Shown piece by piece: positions 36,422-44,207 of a stretch of 64,000 nucleotides of DNA (positions are counted from its first letter, which is position 1; each line of letters starts with the position of its first letter). The DNA is from Bacteroidia bacterium (GTDB lineage: Bacteria; Bacteroidota; Bacteroidia; SpSt-205), in the NCBI GenBank assembly GCA_026003235.1, contig BPGW01000002.1, positions 192,501-256,500 on the forward strand. Reading direction: 5' to 3'. Position numbers and translations under genes: made by a program. The notes below the pieces were generated by a model. That model was not told the DNA's origin and did not search any database. It saw only the letters and a program-made list of their open reading frames with translations.

Positions 36422-37258
36422 ATGACCGAGTGGAAGGCCGTGGTAGAACGAGCCCTTCAGCAGTGCCAGCAAGCGCAAGCCCAAAAAGAGCAGAAAGTTT
36501 GGCAGGCGCTCCTGAATCGTTTGCCCGATGCCGAAGCGCGCCCTTTCGCTATCCTGTCTCTTCTGGAGCACCTTCGCTCCTTCGATAGCCCCTATGTGCA
36601 GGAACTGCGGCCGTTGGAGGAGGAGCTCAAGCAGAAAGCCGAAGAGCAGACACTGCACTACGGAGACTTGCTGAAGCAAGCCTTAGCCTCGGAGGGTTGC
36701 ACCGTGGAAGGGCGCTTCCCCCAGTATCGGATCAACCAGATTGTAGAGGTGGTGATTGAGGAAAGAAAGCGACGTGCGCGCGTGGGAACCCGCTTTAGAG
36801 CCGTCATGATTCGGGAGGATATCTCCGTGGCTGCGGTCGCAGAAGCTGTGCGCAAGCAACTTCAGCGCCTGTTTCAGCGCCCCTTTCAGGCTGAAGGGTT
36901 CCTTCAAACGCTCTGGAAAGCCTACCTGCTGGCCCTTGCATTCGAGAAGGAAGCCTTGCGTATAGGTGATTATGCGAACATTTTCACCGTGCACAAATTT
37001 ATCGTATGGCTGAAGCAAAAAGATGTCGCTTTTGTTGATGCGGAAGGCAAAAAGTTTGTTCCTTACCTGCCTGATGAATTTGCGGTAGACCTCGGAAGGC
37101 TGCTGGAAAAAGGCGTAACCCAAACCGAGCAGGGCTATTGCCTTCACCTTACTCCAGTCCGTAATCCCAAAGAAGCGCTGTTTGTCGTCAACTTCAAGAC
37201 AAAAACCGGTCAAAACTATGGGCTACTACAATTCCGGTCTGAGCAAAAAGAAGTATAA
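36422..37258 (+). CDS. Unknown protein, first gene of the block inserted between cas5 and cas3
   Basis: 278 residues, not recognised. The first 100 or so residues are helical and rich in Gln, Glu and Lys (ALQQCQQAQAQKEQKVWQAL; LEEELKQKAEEQ), suggesting a coiled coil. The middle has basic stretches (EERKRRARVGTRFRAV) and the C-terminal third is mixed alpha/beta (HKFIVWLKQKDVAFVD; FVVNFKTKTGQNYGLL). No catalytic motif, zinc site or glycine-rich RAMP loop is seen, so it does not look like a Cas6. ATG 36422 is 4 nt after the cas5 stop and the next gene starts 3 nt after its end, so it belongs to the operon. It may be a DNA- or protein-binding adaptor joining the ATPases to the Cas complex; that is speculation. 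Confidence 0.6.
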   Translation: MTEWKAVVERALQQCQQAQAQKEQKVWQALLNRLPDAEARPFAILSLLEHLRSFDSPYVQELRPLEEELKQKAEEQTLHYGDLLKQALASEGCTVEGRFPQYRINQIVEVVIEERKRRARVGTRFRAVMIREDISVAAVAEAVRKQLQRLFQRPFQAEGFLQTLWKAYLLALAFEKEALRIGDYANIFTVHKFIVWLKQKDVAFVDAEGKKFVPYLPDEFAVDLGRLLEKGVTQTEQGYCLHLTPVRNPKEALFVVNFKTKTGQNYGLLQFRSEQKEV

Positions 37259-37261
37259 GCT

Positions 37262-38488
37262 ATGATGCAGATTAGCAGGAGGGACGCTTTACGTATCGTG
37301 CAGAGCATCAAGGAGGGTACGCCACCGCCTGCCTGGCTTGTGCATTACCTGCATGTCGGACGGGAGCGATGGCTTGAGGGGATGGCGTGGTATTTGGATG
37401 CGGCCAAGGACGACGACCTTTCTGCGGTGCGTTTTATCGTCGGCGAGTACGGAGTGGGTAAAACGCACTTCTTGCGCATGACCGCCTATATGGCTTTGGA
37501 GCGTCGCTTCGTTATCAGCGAGGTGGCGCTAAGCCAAGAGGTCCGTTTAGACCGCTTTGAAACCGTGTGGCGGGAAATGATGCAAAAATTAGCGATACCT
37601 GAGTCCGAAGGTGAGCCGACAGACATAGAGGGTTTGCTTAGCCGTTGGTGCGAGCAGGTGGCTCAATCGCCGCAGCACCTTCAACGGACTCTCTCTGAGT
37701 TGGAAAGAATACACCACTTTGACCCTGATTTTCGTCAGGCCCTTCGGGGTTACCTCCAGGCATGGTTTGAAGAAAGAGACCGAGACCCTTACCTACAATG
37801 GTTTAAAGGCGCCCCTATCAAGCCCAAAGGGGTTCGTACACGCATTGAACGAAAAAATGCCCGAGCTATGCTCCGTTCCCTCATCTATTTTCTCAAGCAC
37901 ATGGGCTATAGCGGACTCTTGCTCTTTATGGACGAACTAGAACTAATCGGGAATCAAAGTTATCGTACGCGCGACGCAAACTACGATGTTCTGCGTCAGT
38001 TTATTGATGATGCCGACAACTTGCGCAATTTTCTGATGTTGTGTTCTGTAACTCCCCAAATGCGTACGGATAATCAAAAGGGTTTTCCGTCTTACCCTGC
38101 CTTGTGGCAGCGTTTAGGTGGCATGTTAGGTGAGGTGGAAGGAGATTATCGGGCTATTACCGTTGACCTGGACAGGGCGCCTTTGACGGACGGAGACTTG
38201 GTGGAACTGGCAAAGCGTTTGCGCGCGCTTCATGGAATAGCCTTCAATTGGCAGGCAGAGCAAGCAGTACCTGATGAGTTTTTGCCCCACCTGGTTGAGA
38301 GAGTCAAGGCGGAAGGAGGGGAGTTCTCCCCTCCGCGCCTTCTTGCTCAAGCAACGATTTCCCTTCTGGAGGCTAAGCAGCAGAACCCAGAATGGAACTT
38401 GGAAGCTTCCCTGCCCAAGGTACTGCAAGGAGCTATAAAAATCATCCGCCAGCAGGAAGAAGAGCGCTACCGTCCGTGGAATGTATGA
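37262..38488 (+). CDS. P-loop ATPase of the BREX/DUF2791 type, first copy
   Basis: A 408-residue P-loop ATPase. Walker A is GEYGVGKTHFLRM (about residues 60-70), and Walker B is LLLFMDELELIG with acidic residues typical of this AAA-like group. FLMLCSVTPQM may be the sensor 1 region. The layout agrees with the BREX system ATP-binding family (DUF2791, including BrxD), found next to Lhr-like helicases in defence clusters. Such proteins are thought to load or regulate partner nucleic-acid enzymes. It overlaps the next, related gene in an ATGA. Its codon use looks richer in A and T than that of the cas genes, suggesting a separate origin of the block. Confidence 0.78.
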   Translation: MMQISRRDALRIVQSIKEGTPPPAWLVHYLHVGRERWLEGMAWYLDAAKDDDLSAVRFIVGEYGVGKTHFLRMTAYMALERRFVISEVALSQEVRLDRFETVWREMMQKLAIPESEGEPTDIEGLLSRWCEQVAQSPQHLQRTLSELERIHHFDPDFRQALRGYLQAWFEERDRDPYLQWFKGAPIKPKGVRTRIERKNARAMLRSLIYFLKHMGYSGLLLFMDELELIGNQSYRTRDANYDVLRQFIDDADNLRNFLMLCSVTPQMRTDNQKGFPSYPALWQRLGGMLGEVEGDYRAITVDLDRAPLTDGDLVELAKRLRALHGIAFNWQAEQAVPDEFLPHLVERVKAEGGEFSPPRLLAQATISLLEAKQQNPEWNLEASLPKVLQGAIKIIRQQEEERYRPWNV

Positions 38489-39690
38489 ATAGGTCTTCTG
38501 CAGATGACTGGATTTTGCAAGATCGATCTGCATGCTTACGCATTATCTCGGCTCTCAAGGCAGGACGAGCACCCCGGGAGGGTATTCGTTATTTAGGGGT
38601 CGGCTTAGATGGCATCATCCAGAAAATACAGCAAAATTTCAAACAAGCTATACAAGGCGAGGGGCAAATTATCTGGGCTATTGGCGATTATGGCGAAGGA
38701 AAATCGCATTTCCTTCGGCTAATGGCAGCGTTTGCCGAGGAGCATGGGTTTGCCTGGGCGTATCTTGTACACGATAAAGACCAAGAAATTGGGCTGCATA
38801 AGCCTGCCAGGCTTTTCCAACAAATTTTGTGGTCCTTGCGATGGGAGCACCCTGCTTTAAGTCTGATGGGGTTTGAGAAAGAGATGGCTTATGTTCCCCT
38901 CAATGACCGACTGTGGCGTGAGAGGCTACCCAAAAAATTAGCGGAGTTGACCACGTGGCTGAAGATGCAAGGATGGCAGGGTTTGGTTGTTTGCCTTGAC
39001 GAAGTAGAGAACTGCAGCCAATTTCACTGGACGCAACATTCCCCTGCTTGGGAGACTTTGAGCCATTTGCATCAAGACTTGAGAGGTTCTGTGGTTTTGT
39101 ACTTTGCCCTTACCCGAGTTGGGTTAGAGCATCTCAAGGAGTCTTGGCGTTGGCATGTAGGTAAAGAGGCTGTGGCTTTGCTGAGCAGGGCAGAGGGTCG
39201 TAGCCTCTCTATGCCGAGTTGGTCACCTCGTTATGCTCTTCCGTTGGCGGAGCGGATATGGAGAATTCATGCGAGGGCTTTGGATTGGCAGCCGGCGGTG
39301 ACGGTGAATGAGCTGGCAAGCAGCGCAAGCCAGCAGGCAGAAGCGGCGCAAAGTGGGCGATGGCGAACCTTCGTGCAGGCTGTCGTCACCTTTTTGGAAA
39401 AGGAGCATCAGAAGAGGTGGCCTTCAGCAAGGACCGCTAAGCCTCAAGGGCTCCCCAAACCGCCCCAGCCGATTGCCCCGGCTCCAAAGTCTTCAACCCC
39501 TAATCCGTTACCGCGGTTCTTGCTGCCTGACCTCCAACCCGGCGACCAGGTGGAAATTGTAAGGACGGCTTTTCGGGGCTGGCGAGGAATAGTGAAACAA
39601 GTAAAGGAGGAGACAGCAGAAATCGTTTTAGGCGTACGAAATCAAATGCTGGTTAGTTTGCCGCTGGATGCTCTCAAGAAGTTGAGGTGA
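38485..39690 (+). CDS. P-loop ATPase of the BREX/DUF2791 type, second copy, with C-terminal KOW-like domain
   Basis: 401 residues from ATG 38485, which overlaps the preceding stop as ATGA. Walker A is GDYGEGKSHFLRL and Walker B GLVVCLDEVENC. The N-terminal order (RIISALKAGRAPREGIRYLG before the P-loop) parallels RIVQSIKEGTPPPAWLVHYL of the first copy, so the pair are paralogues that could form a heteromeric ring. After a Pro-rich linker (about 325-350) comes a small SH3/KOW-like domain (QPGDQVEIVRTAFRGWRGIV), absent from the first copy and likely to bind nucleic acid or the helicase. The next gene starts at GTG 39687, overlapping by 4 nt. Confidence 0.76.
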   Translation: MNRSSADDWILQDRSACLRIISALKAGRAPREGIRYLGVGLDGIIQKIQQNFKQAIQGEGQIIWAIGDYGEGKSHFLRLMAAFAEEHGFAWAYLVHDKDQEIGLHKPARLFQQILWSLRWEHPALSLMGFEKEMAYVPLNDRLWRERLPKKLAELTTWLKMQGWQGLVVCLDEVENCSQFHWTQHSPAWETLSHLHQDLRGSVVLYFALTRVGLEHLKESWRWHVGKEAVALLSRAEGRSLSMPSWSPRYALPLAERIWRIHARALDWQPAVTVNELASSASQQAEAAQSGRWRTFVQAVVTFLEKEHQKRWPSARTAKPQGLPKPPQPIAPAPKSSTPNPLPRFLLPDLQPGDQVEIVRTAFRGWRGIVKQVKEETAEIVLGVRNQMLVSLPLDALKKLR

Positions 39691-41831
39691 AGAAGATGAA
39701 CCCGTGGCGAAAATGCCTTCCTCGTGTTTATGATGCTTTTTTCGGTAATCGGGCGAATGTGCTGCCAGCCCAGGAGGCCGTTATCCCAAGCATCCTTGAA
39801 GGGAAAAACGTACTGCTTATTGCTCCGACAGGCTCAGGGAAGACCGAAGCCGTGGTAGCTCCCTTGGCGGAGAAGGCCTTGGATGCGCCTGACCGGTCCT
39901 ACGTCCTTTACATTGTCCCCACGAGGGCCTTAGCCCATGACTTGGAAGGGCGGCTGAAGGAGCGGTTGGAGCGTTGCGGGTTGCGGTTGGCCATCCGGCA
40001 TGGCGAAAGAAACACCCTGCACAGCAGAAAGCCTCCTCACTTCATCCTCACCACACCTGAATCGTTGGAGGTGATGCTTTCAACCATGCCCGAGTATGCA
40101 AAGGACAGGTTGAGGGAAGTGAGGGCGGTCGTCGTAGACGAAGTGCACCAATTTTTTGGCACGAGGCGAGGCTTGCAACTTGCTTGCCTTTTGGAGCGGT
40201 TGAAGCACTATGTCCAACATCCCTTCCAGCGGGTGGGGCTTTCGGCGACGGTGACCGAGCCTGAGCGAGTCGCCCGGTTCTTGCAAGGCAGCGATGAGCC
40301 TGTACAAGTCGTTACCGTGCCAGGGCGGAGGCGTTTGCAGGTCTATCTTTCCTTGGTCGGTTCTCCAACCCCCCATGAGTTTGGCGAGGCCGTGGCGGCT
40401 TGGCTTCAGCCCATCGTTTCCAAGCACCGCAAGGTTCTGCTCTTTGCCAACGACCGGGCCACGTGCGATTGGCTCTGTTGGCAACTCAGTGAGCGCCTTT
40501 CTATCCCTGTGCTGCTGCATCATTCATCTCTGCACCAAGACTACCGAGGATGGGTAGAGAAAACTTTCCGTCAAGCTTCTCAGGCGGTTTGTGTGGCCAC
40601 CAGTTCGTTGGAACTGGGCATTGACATCGGCGACATAGAGGCGGTCGTGCTTTGGGGTGCTCCTCATTCGGTTGCGAGTTTTCTGCAGCGACTTGGGCGA
40701 GGCAATCGGCGCACAGACACTTCCCTCGTTTATGCGGCATGTCCTCAGTGGGATCCTTCAGGGGTTCCCGCTGACCCTGAAGATGATTTGTTGCGCTTTG
40801 TGGCCTTGACGTATGGTGCTCTCCACGATGAGATGGAGACCCGTAGCGAGCCTGCTTATTACTCGGTCTTGCTGCAACAGCTGCTGGCTCTGTGTTGTCA
40901 TTACGGGGGGGTTGCTCCGGACGCTTTTTTTACCACGGTCAAGCATCACCCGCCTTTTTGCGATGCTGAGGCGCTAACGGCTATACTGGATGCTTTGACG
41001 CAGGAGGAGATTTTGGAGCGAGATGTTCGGCGTGACCTGTGGCGGCCAAGCGAGAAGTTCCACTTCTGGCAGGCAAAAGGGCTTTTCTGGAGCCATATCG
41101 GCGGGCAGAGGGATGCTACGGTGGTCAGTGAAAGCCAGGAACGATCTGTTTCGCTAGCGAAGATTCCCGCTCAATACGCTCGCTCGTTGCAGCCCGGCAA
41201 AATCGTGGTGTTGGCAGGCAAGCCCAGGCTTATCGTGCGTGTTGAAGACCGCTCGGTTTGGGTGGCGGATTTACAACAGGGGCAAGCCGAGTTGCCCAAA
41301 TATCTCGCCCCTCCCGAACCGACACCCCTAAGCGTGGCTCAGGCCATCCAAACCGTGCTCACCCTGCCCGACCCAGCGCTGCAGGAATTGCCCCTCTTCT
41401 ACGACGAGTGGGGGCGCCAGCGACTGCGGTGGTGGCGACAACACCTTGGGCCGCGCCTACAAGGCCATCGCTGGCTTGCGGAATGGCACGAGGGGCGTTG
41501 GGTTCTTTACACCTTTGCAGGTTCTGTCGTCAATTGGATTTTGGCCGATGTCCTGCGGGAAAGGGCGAACGTAAGCGCTGAGGCTGATGCGTGGAGGGTT
41601 AGCTGCGATCAGAAGGTTTCGCTGGAGCCGATTTTGAAGGACCTTGAGGTAAAGAAGCTTGAGCAGCTTGTTGAGAGGCGATGGGCTGCTTACTTGCGTC
41701 GGCTGGCGTTGCCGCCTTTGTTTTTTGAGCTTCCGCAGGCGCTGCAGAAGGCGGAGGTTTTTTCCATTTTAGGGTTAGAGCAGGTTAGTCAGCTGTTGCA
41801 CAGCCTAAGCGTAGAGGTGTCTTATGGCTGA
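39687..41831 (+). CDS. Lhr-like DExH-box helicase (BrxHI-like)
   Basis: A 714-residue superfamily 2 helicase. Motifs in order: Q-like LPAQEAVIPSIL, motif I APTGSGKTEAV, Ia PTRALAHDLE, Ib TTPESLEVML, II VVVDEVHQF, III GLSATVTEP, V ATSSLELGIDIG and VI FLQRLGRGNRR. The pattern and the long C-terminal region are those of the Lhr family, including BrxHI helicases that pair with DUF2791 ATPases in BREX-type defence. It is not a Cas3: it lacks an HD domain, and a complete Cas3 follows. The start is GTG 39687 (overlapping the ATPase stop) or ATG 39696. It overlaps cas3 by 8 nt, tying the inserted block to the CRISPR genes. Confidence 0.85.
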   Translation: MKKMNPWRKCLPRVYDAFFGNRANVLPAQEAVIPSILEGKNVLLIAPTGSGKTEAVVAPLAEKALDAPDRSYVLYIVPTRALAHDLEGRLKERLERCGLRLAIRHGERNTLHSRKPPHFILTTPESLEVMLSTMPEYAKDRLREVRAVVVDEVHQFFGTRRGLQLACLLERLKHYVQHPFQRVGLSATVTEPERVARFLQGSDEPVQVVTVPGRRRLQVYLSLVGSPTPHEFGEAVAAWLQPIVSKHRKVLLFANDRATCDWLCWQLSERLSIPVLLHHSSLHQDYRGWVEKTFRQASQAVCVATSSLELGIDIGDIEAVVLWGAPHSVASFLQRLGRGNRRTDTSLVYAACPQWDPSGVPADPEDDLLRFVALTYGALHDEMETRSEPAYYSVLLQQLLALCCHYGGVAPDAFFTTVKHHPPFCDAEALTAILDALTQEEILERDVRRDLWRPSEKFHFWQAKGLFWSHIGGQRDATVVSESQERSVSLAKIPAQYARSLQPGKIVVLAGKPRLIVRVEDRSVWVADLQQGQAELPKYLAPPEPTPLSVAQAIQTVLTLPDPALQELPLFYDEWGRQRLRWWRQHLGPRLQGHRWLAEWHEGRWVLYTFAGSVVNWILADVLRERANVSAEADAWRVSCDQKVSLEPILKDLEVKKLEQLVERRWAAYLRRLALPPLFFELPQALQKAEVFSILGLEQVSQLLHSLSVEVSYG

Positions 41832-44034
41832 GCTCTTAGCCAAGCCTGATACAGGGCTTCTTGATCATCTAACCGAAGTAATCCAGCTGGGTGTAGAGAT
41901 TGCGCGGCGGCTGGAGCTGCCCCAGAAGCTGCGCACAAAAGCGCTTTTGGCATGCGCCCTGCACGATATCGGAAAAGCCACTACGGACTTTCAGGACTAC
42001 ATCCGGGGATGTCGCAAGAAGGCCTATCCTCATGCGTTGGCTTCGCTTCCCTTTGTGCTCGTAGCTGAAGGGCTGCTCAATCAGCGATTAGGCCTGGAGC
42101 GGACCCGCTACGAGGCCACTGCGGCTGTGCTCTCGCACCACTCACCGCTGGGTCCAGACCTCTACAAAGGCTACGAAAAACCGGAGTACCATCCGGCGCT
42201 GGAAGAGGCGCTCCGTGCGCTCTGGGAGCGGCTTGCGGCGTATGACGCAGACGGGATTCCTGCGGAGGAGGATGTGCTCTGGCGGGACGATACAGCCTTT
42301 ATTGTCCAACTCTCCAGCGGCGCTGCTCGATACGCCCATGGCGAACGCCCATGGACAGAGGAGGAATGCTGGACGCTTCGCGGTCTGCTCCAGCGTCTAC
42401 CTGTGGGAGATTTCGCCTCCGTCAAAGCCGTCCTGCACCTGGCTGACTGGTTGGCGTCGGCCAAGCTCAAAAGATCGAGCCTGCTTTTTCTGGAGAAGGG
42501 TAGCCAAGCTGTACGGGCGCATGTAGACGCTCTCCGGGTACCTCTGCGGGATTTTCAGCAGAGAGCCGAGCAAACTCGGCACGCAACGGTCCTCTGGCTC
42601 CGGGCTCCTACAGGCACAGGCAAGACCGAGGCGCTCCTGCTCTGGGCGGGCGACACCGAACGGCTTATCTATCTGCTGCCCACGCAGGCAACGGCCAACG
42701 CCCTGTGGCGCCGGCTCCAGAAGGTGTACGGCAAGGGGCGTGTCGGGCTTGCCCACGGACGGGCCAGTTACCTGCTGCGGCAAGAAGCGGACGAAGACCC
42801 GCTGGATGCCCGGCTCTTTGGCTCCGTCTTTGCCAAGCCTGTCACGGTGGCCACGCTCGATCAGTACTTGCTTGCCCACTTGCACGGCCGCTATTGGGAG
42901 GAGCGCCGCAGCCTTGTGCGGCGGGCAACGCTCGTGCTTGATGAGATCCACGCCTATGAGCCCTACACGCTGGGGCTGCTCTTGGAAGCCCTGCGCCGCG
43001 AACCCCCAGCCCGACTGGCCCTGGCTAGCGCCACGCTGCCCGAATCGCTGCTGAAGCTTTTCCTGAAGCTTTTCCCAGAAGGGCGGTTCGTGGAGGCGGA
43101 ACCCCAGCTTTGGTTGCGCCGTCGCCATCGGCTCATGCTCCAGGAAGGTGCGCTCTTGGAAGAGGGGTTTGAGCAGGCGTTAGCGCACGCCCGAGAGGGA
43201 AAGAAGGTGCTCGTGGTGGCCAACACCGTCCCGGATGCACAGGCATTCTACCAGAGGCTGAAGGAGGTAGGATGGGAGCCTCGGGAGCTTTTGCATGCGC
43301 GTTTTGTCTTGCGCGACCGGCAGCGGAAGGAAGCGCGCGTGAGCCGTCCGGAGCCGGGGATCGTCTTCGTGGCCACGCAGATCGTGGAAGTGAGCCTGGA
43401 TATCTCTTACGATGTGCTCCTGACCGAGGTTGCTCCCGTAGACGCGCTTGTGCAGCGGATGGGGCGCGTCAACCGGCGGGGGGACTTGCCGCCAGCGCCG
43501 GTTCTCGTGTATACGAACAGGACGGAGGGAAGTCGGTGCATCTATGGGGAAGAGATACTCTCCTGGAGCCGAGACATCCTGAAAGAGCTACCTTCAGAGC
43601 CAACGGATGAAAACCTGAAGGCAGCAACAGAAGAACTCTACCAGAAGGTCATGGCAGGAGAGGCGTGGCAGCAGGAGCTGCGCTCAGGGCAGGAGACACT
43701 CAAGGACCTTCAGTGCACGCTCGGTTGCTACACGATAGACCTCGCTGACGAAACGCTCCAGGAGCGCTTTGCAACTCGGCGCGGGATGGTGTCGGTGGAA
43801 GTCCTGCCGGAGCGGTTTGAGGAGGAAGCCAATGAACTGCGTAAAAAAGGAGAGAAGTGGCGTCTGCTGGAGCTCCTCGTGCCTGTACCCCTTTGGTGGC
43901 TCAAAGTCCCAAGGTTGGGTTCGTATTTCTCTCCTGAGCCTTTGCTCGGTGTAGTCAAGACCAGCCTTCCTTATGATGCCGAAAGGGGATTGAGCTTTCC
44001 CTCGGATAAGCCGGAGGATACGCTTACTTTTTGA
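41824..44034 (+). CDS. cas3: CRISPR-associated Cas3 (HD nuclease-helicase)
   Basis: A 736-residue type I effector nuclease. The N-terminal HD domain shows LLDHLTEV, CALHDIGKATTDFQDYI and LSHHSPLGPD, so its metal-binding residues look complete. The helicase follows with motif I RAPTGTGKTEALL, II VLDEIHAYEPYT, III LASATLP, V FVATQIVEVSLDISYD and VI VQRMGRVNRRG. Cas3 is recruited by a target-bound Cascade and degrades the displaced strand. ATG 41824 overlaps the Lhr-like helicase stop by 8 nt, so it ends the eight-gene unit that begins with cas8. No cas4, cas1, cas2 or repeat array follows; the next feature is a tRNA gene on the other strand. Confidence 0.92.
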   Translation: MAELLAKPDTGLLDHLTEVIQLGVEIARRLELPQKLRTKALLACALHDIGKATTDFQDYIRGCRKKAYPHALASLPFVLVAEGLLNQRLGLERTRYEATAAVLSHHSPLGPDLYKGYEKPEYHPALEEALRALWERLAAYDADGIPAEEDVLWRDDTAFIVQLSSGAARYAHGERPWTEEECWTLRGLLQRLPVGDFASVKAVLHLADWLASAKLKRSSLLFLEKGSQAVRAHVDALRVPLRDFQQRAEQTRHATVLWLRAPTGTGKTEALLLWAGDTERLIYLLPTQATANALWRRLQKVYGKGRVGLAHGRASYLLRQEADEDPLDARLFGSVFAKPVTVATLDQYLLAHLHGRYWEERRSLVRRATLVLDEIHAYEPYTLGLLLEALRREPPARLALASATLPESLLKLFLKLFPEGRFVEAEPQLWLRRRHRLMLQEGALLEEGFEQALAHAREGKKVLVVANTVPDAQAFYQRLKEVGWEPRELLHARFVLRDRQRKEARVSRPEPGIVFVATQIVEVSLDISYDVLLTEVAPVDALVQRMGRVNRRGDLPPAPVLVYTNRTEGSRCIYGEEILSWSRDILKELPSEPTDENLKAATEELYQKVMAGEAWQQELRSGQETLKDLQCTLGCYTIDLADETLQERFATRRGMVSVEVLPERFEEEANELRKKGEKWRLLELLVPVPLWWLKVPRLGSYFSPEPLLGVVKTSLPYDAERGLSFPSDKPEDTLTF

Positions 44035-44078
44035 TGCTCCTTTGGGGATTCGGGTTGCCTGGTTAGGGAGGAGCTTAG

Positions 44079-44150
44079 TAGCCCCACCAGGACTCGAACC
44101 TGGATCTTGAGCTCCGGAGGCTCACGTTCTATCCCTTGAACTATGGGGCC
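44079..44150 (-). tRNA. tRNA-Arg (anticodon CCG)
   Basis: On the minus strand the sequence folds as a full cloverleaf: acceptor GGCCCCA/TGGGGCT (with one G-T pair at the end), D arm GTTC/GAAC, anticodon stem TGAGC/GCTCA with loop CTCCGGA (anticodon CCG, reading CGG), a 4-nt variable loop, and T arm CCAGG-TTCGAGT-CCTGG. The discriminator is A. CCA is not encoded. It marks the right edge of the defence island. Confidence 0.95.
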
Positions 44151-44168
44151 ATGCCGTTTGGGCAGGGG

Positions 44169-44203
44169 CAAAGTTAAGAAAAAACCCGCTTCTCTTACCT
44201 TTG
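44169..44203. promoter_or_regulatory. Divergent promoters for tRNA-Arg (minus) and the ABC exporter (plus)
   Basis: TAACTTTG on the minus strand (44176-44169) lies 18 nt before the tRNA 5' end. TACCTTTG on the plus strand (44196-44203) lies 4 nt before the GTG start of the exporter. Both are exact TAnnTTTG matches. Confidence 0.65.
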
Positions 44204-44207
44204 GGGG

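Noticed and set aside
36422-37258. Candidate Cas6 in the operon
   Set aside because: No RAMP-type glycine-rich loop or catalytic histidine pattern could be seen, so a Cas6 call is not supported.
44035-44078. Terminator after cas3
   Set aside because: GCTCCT and AGGAGC could pair across a 25-nt loop, but the stem is short and there is no T run.
44079-44150. tRNA-Arg as an integration site for the defence island
   Set aside because: It lies at the island edge, but no integrase gene is present and I saw no repeat of the tRNA 3' end at the other edge.
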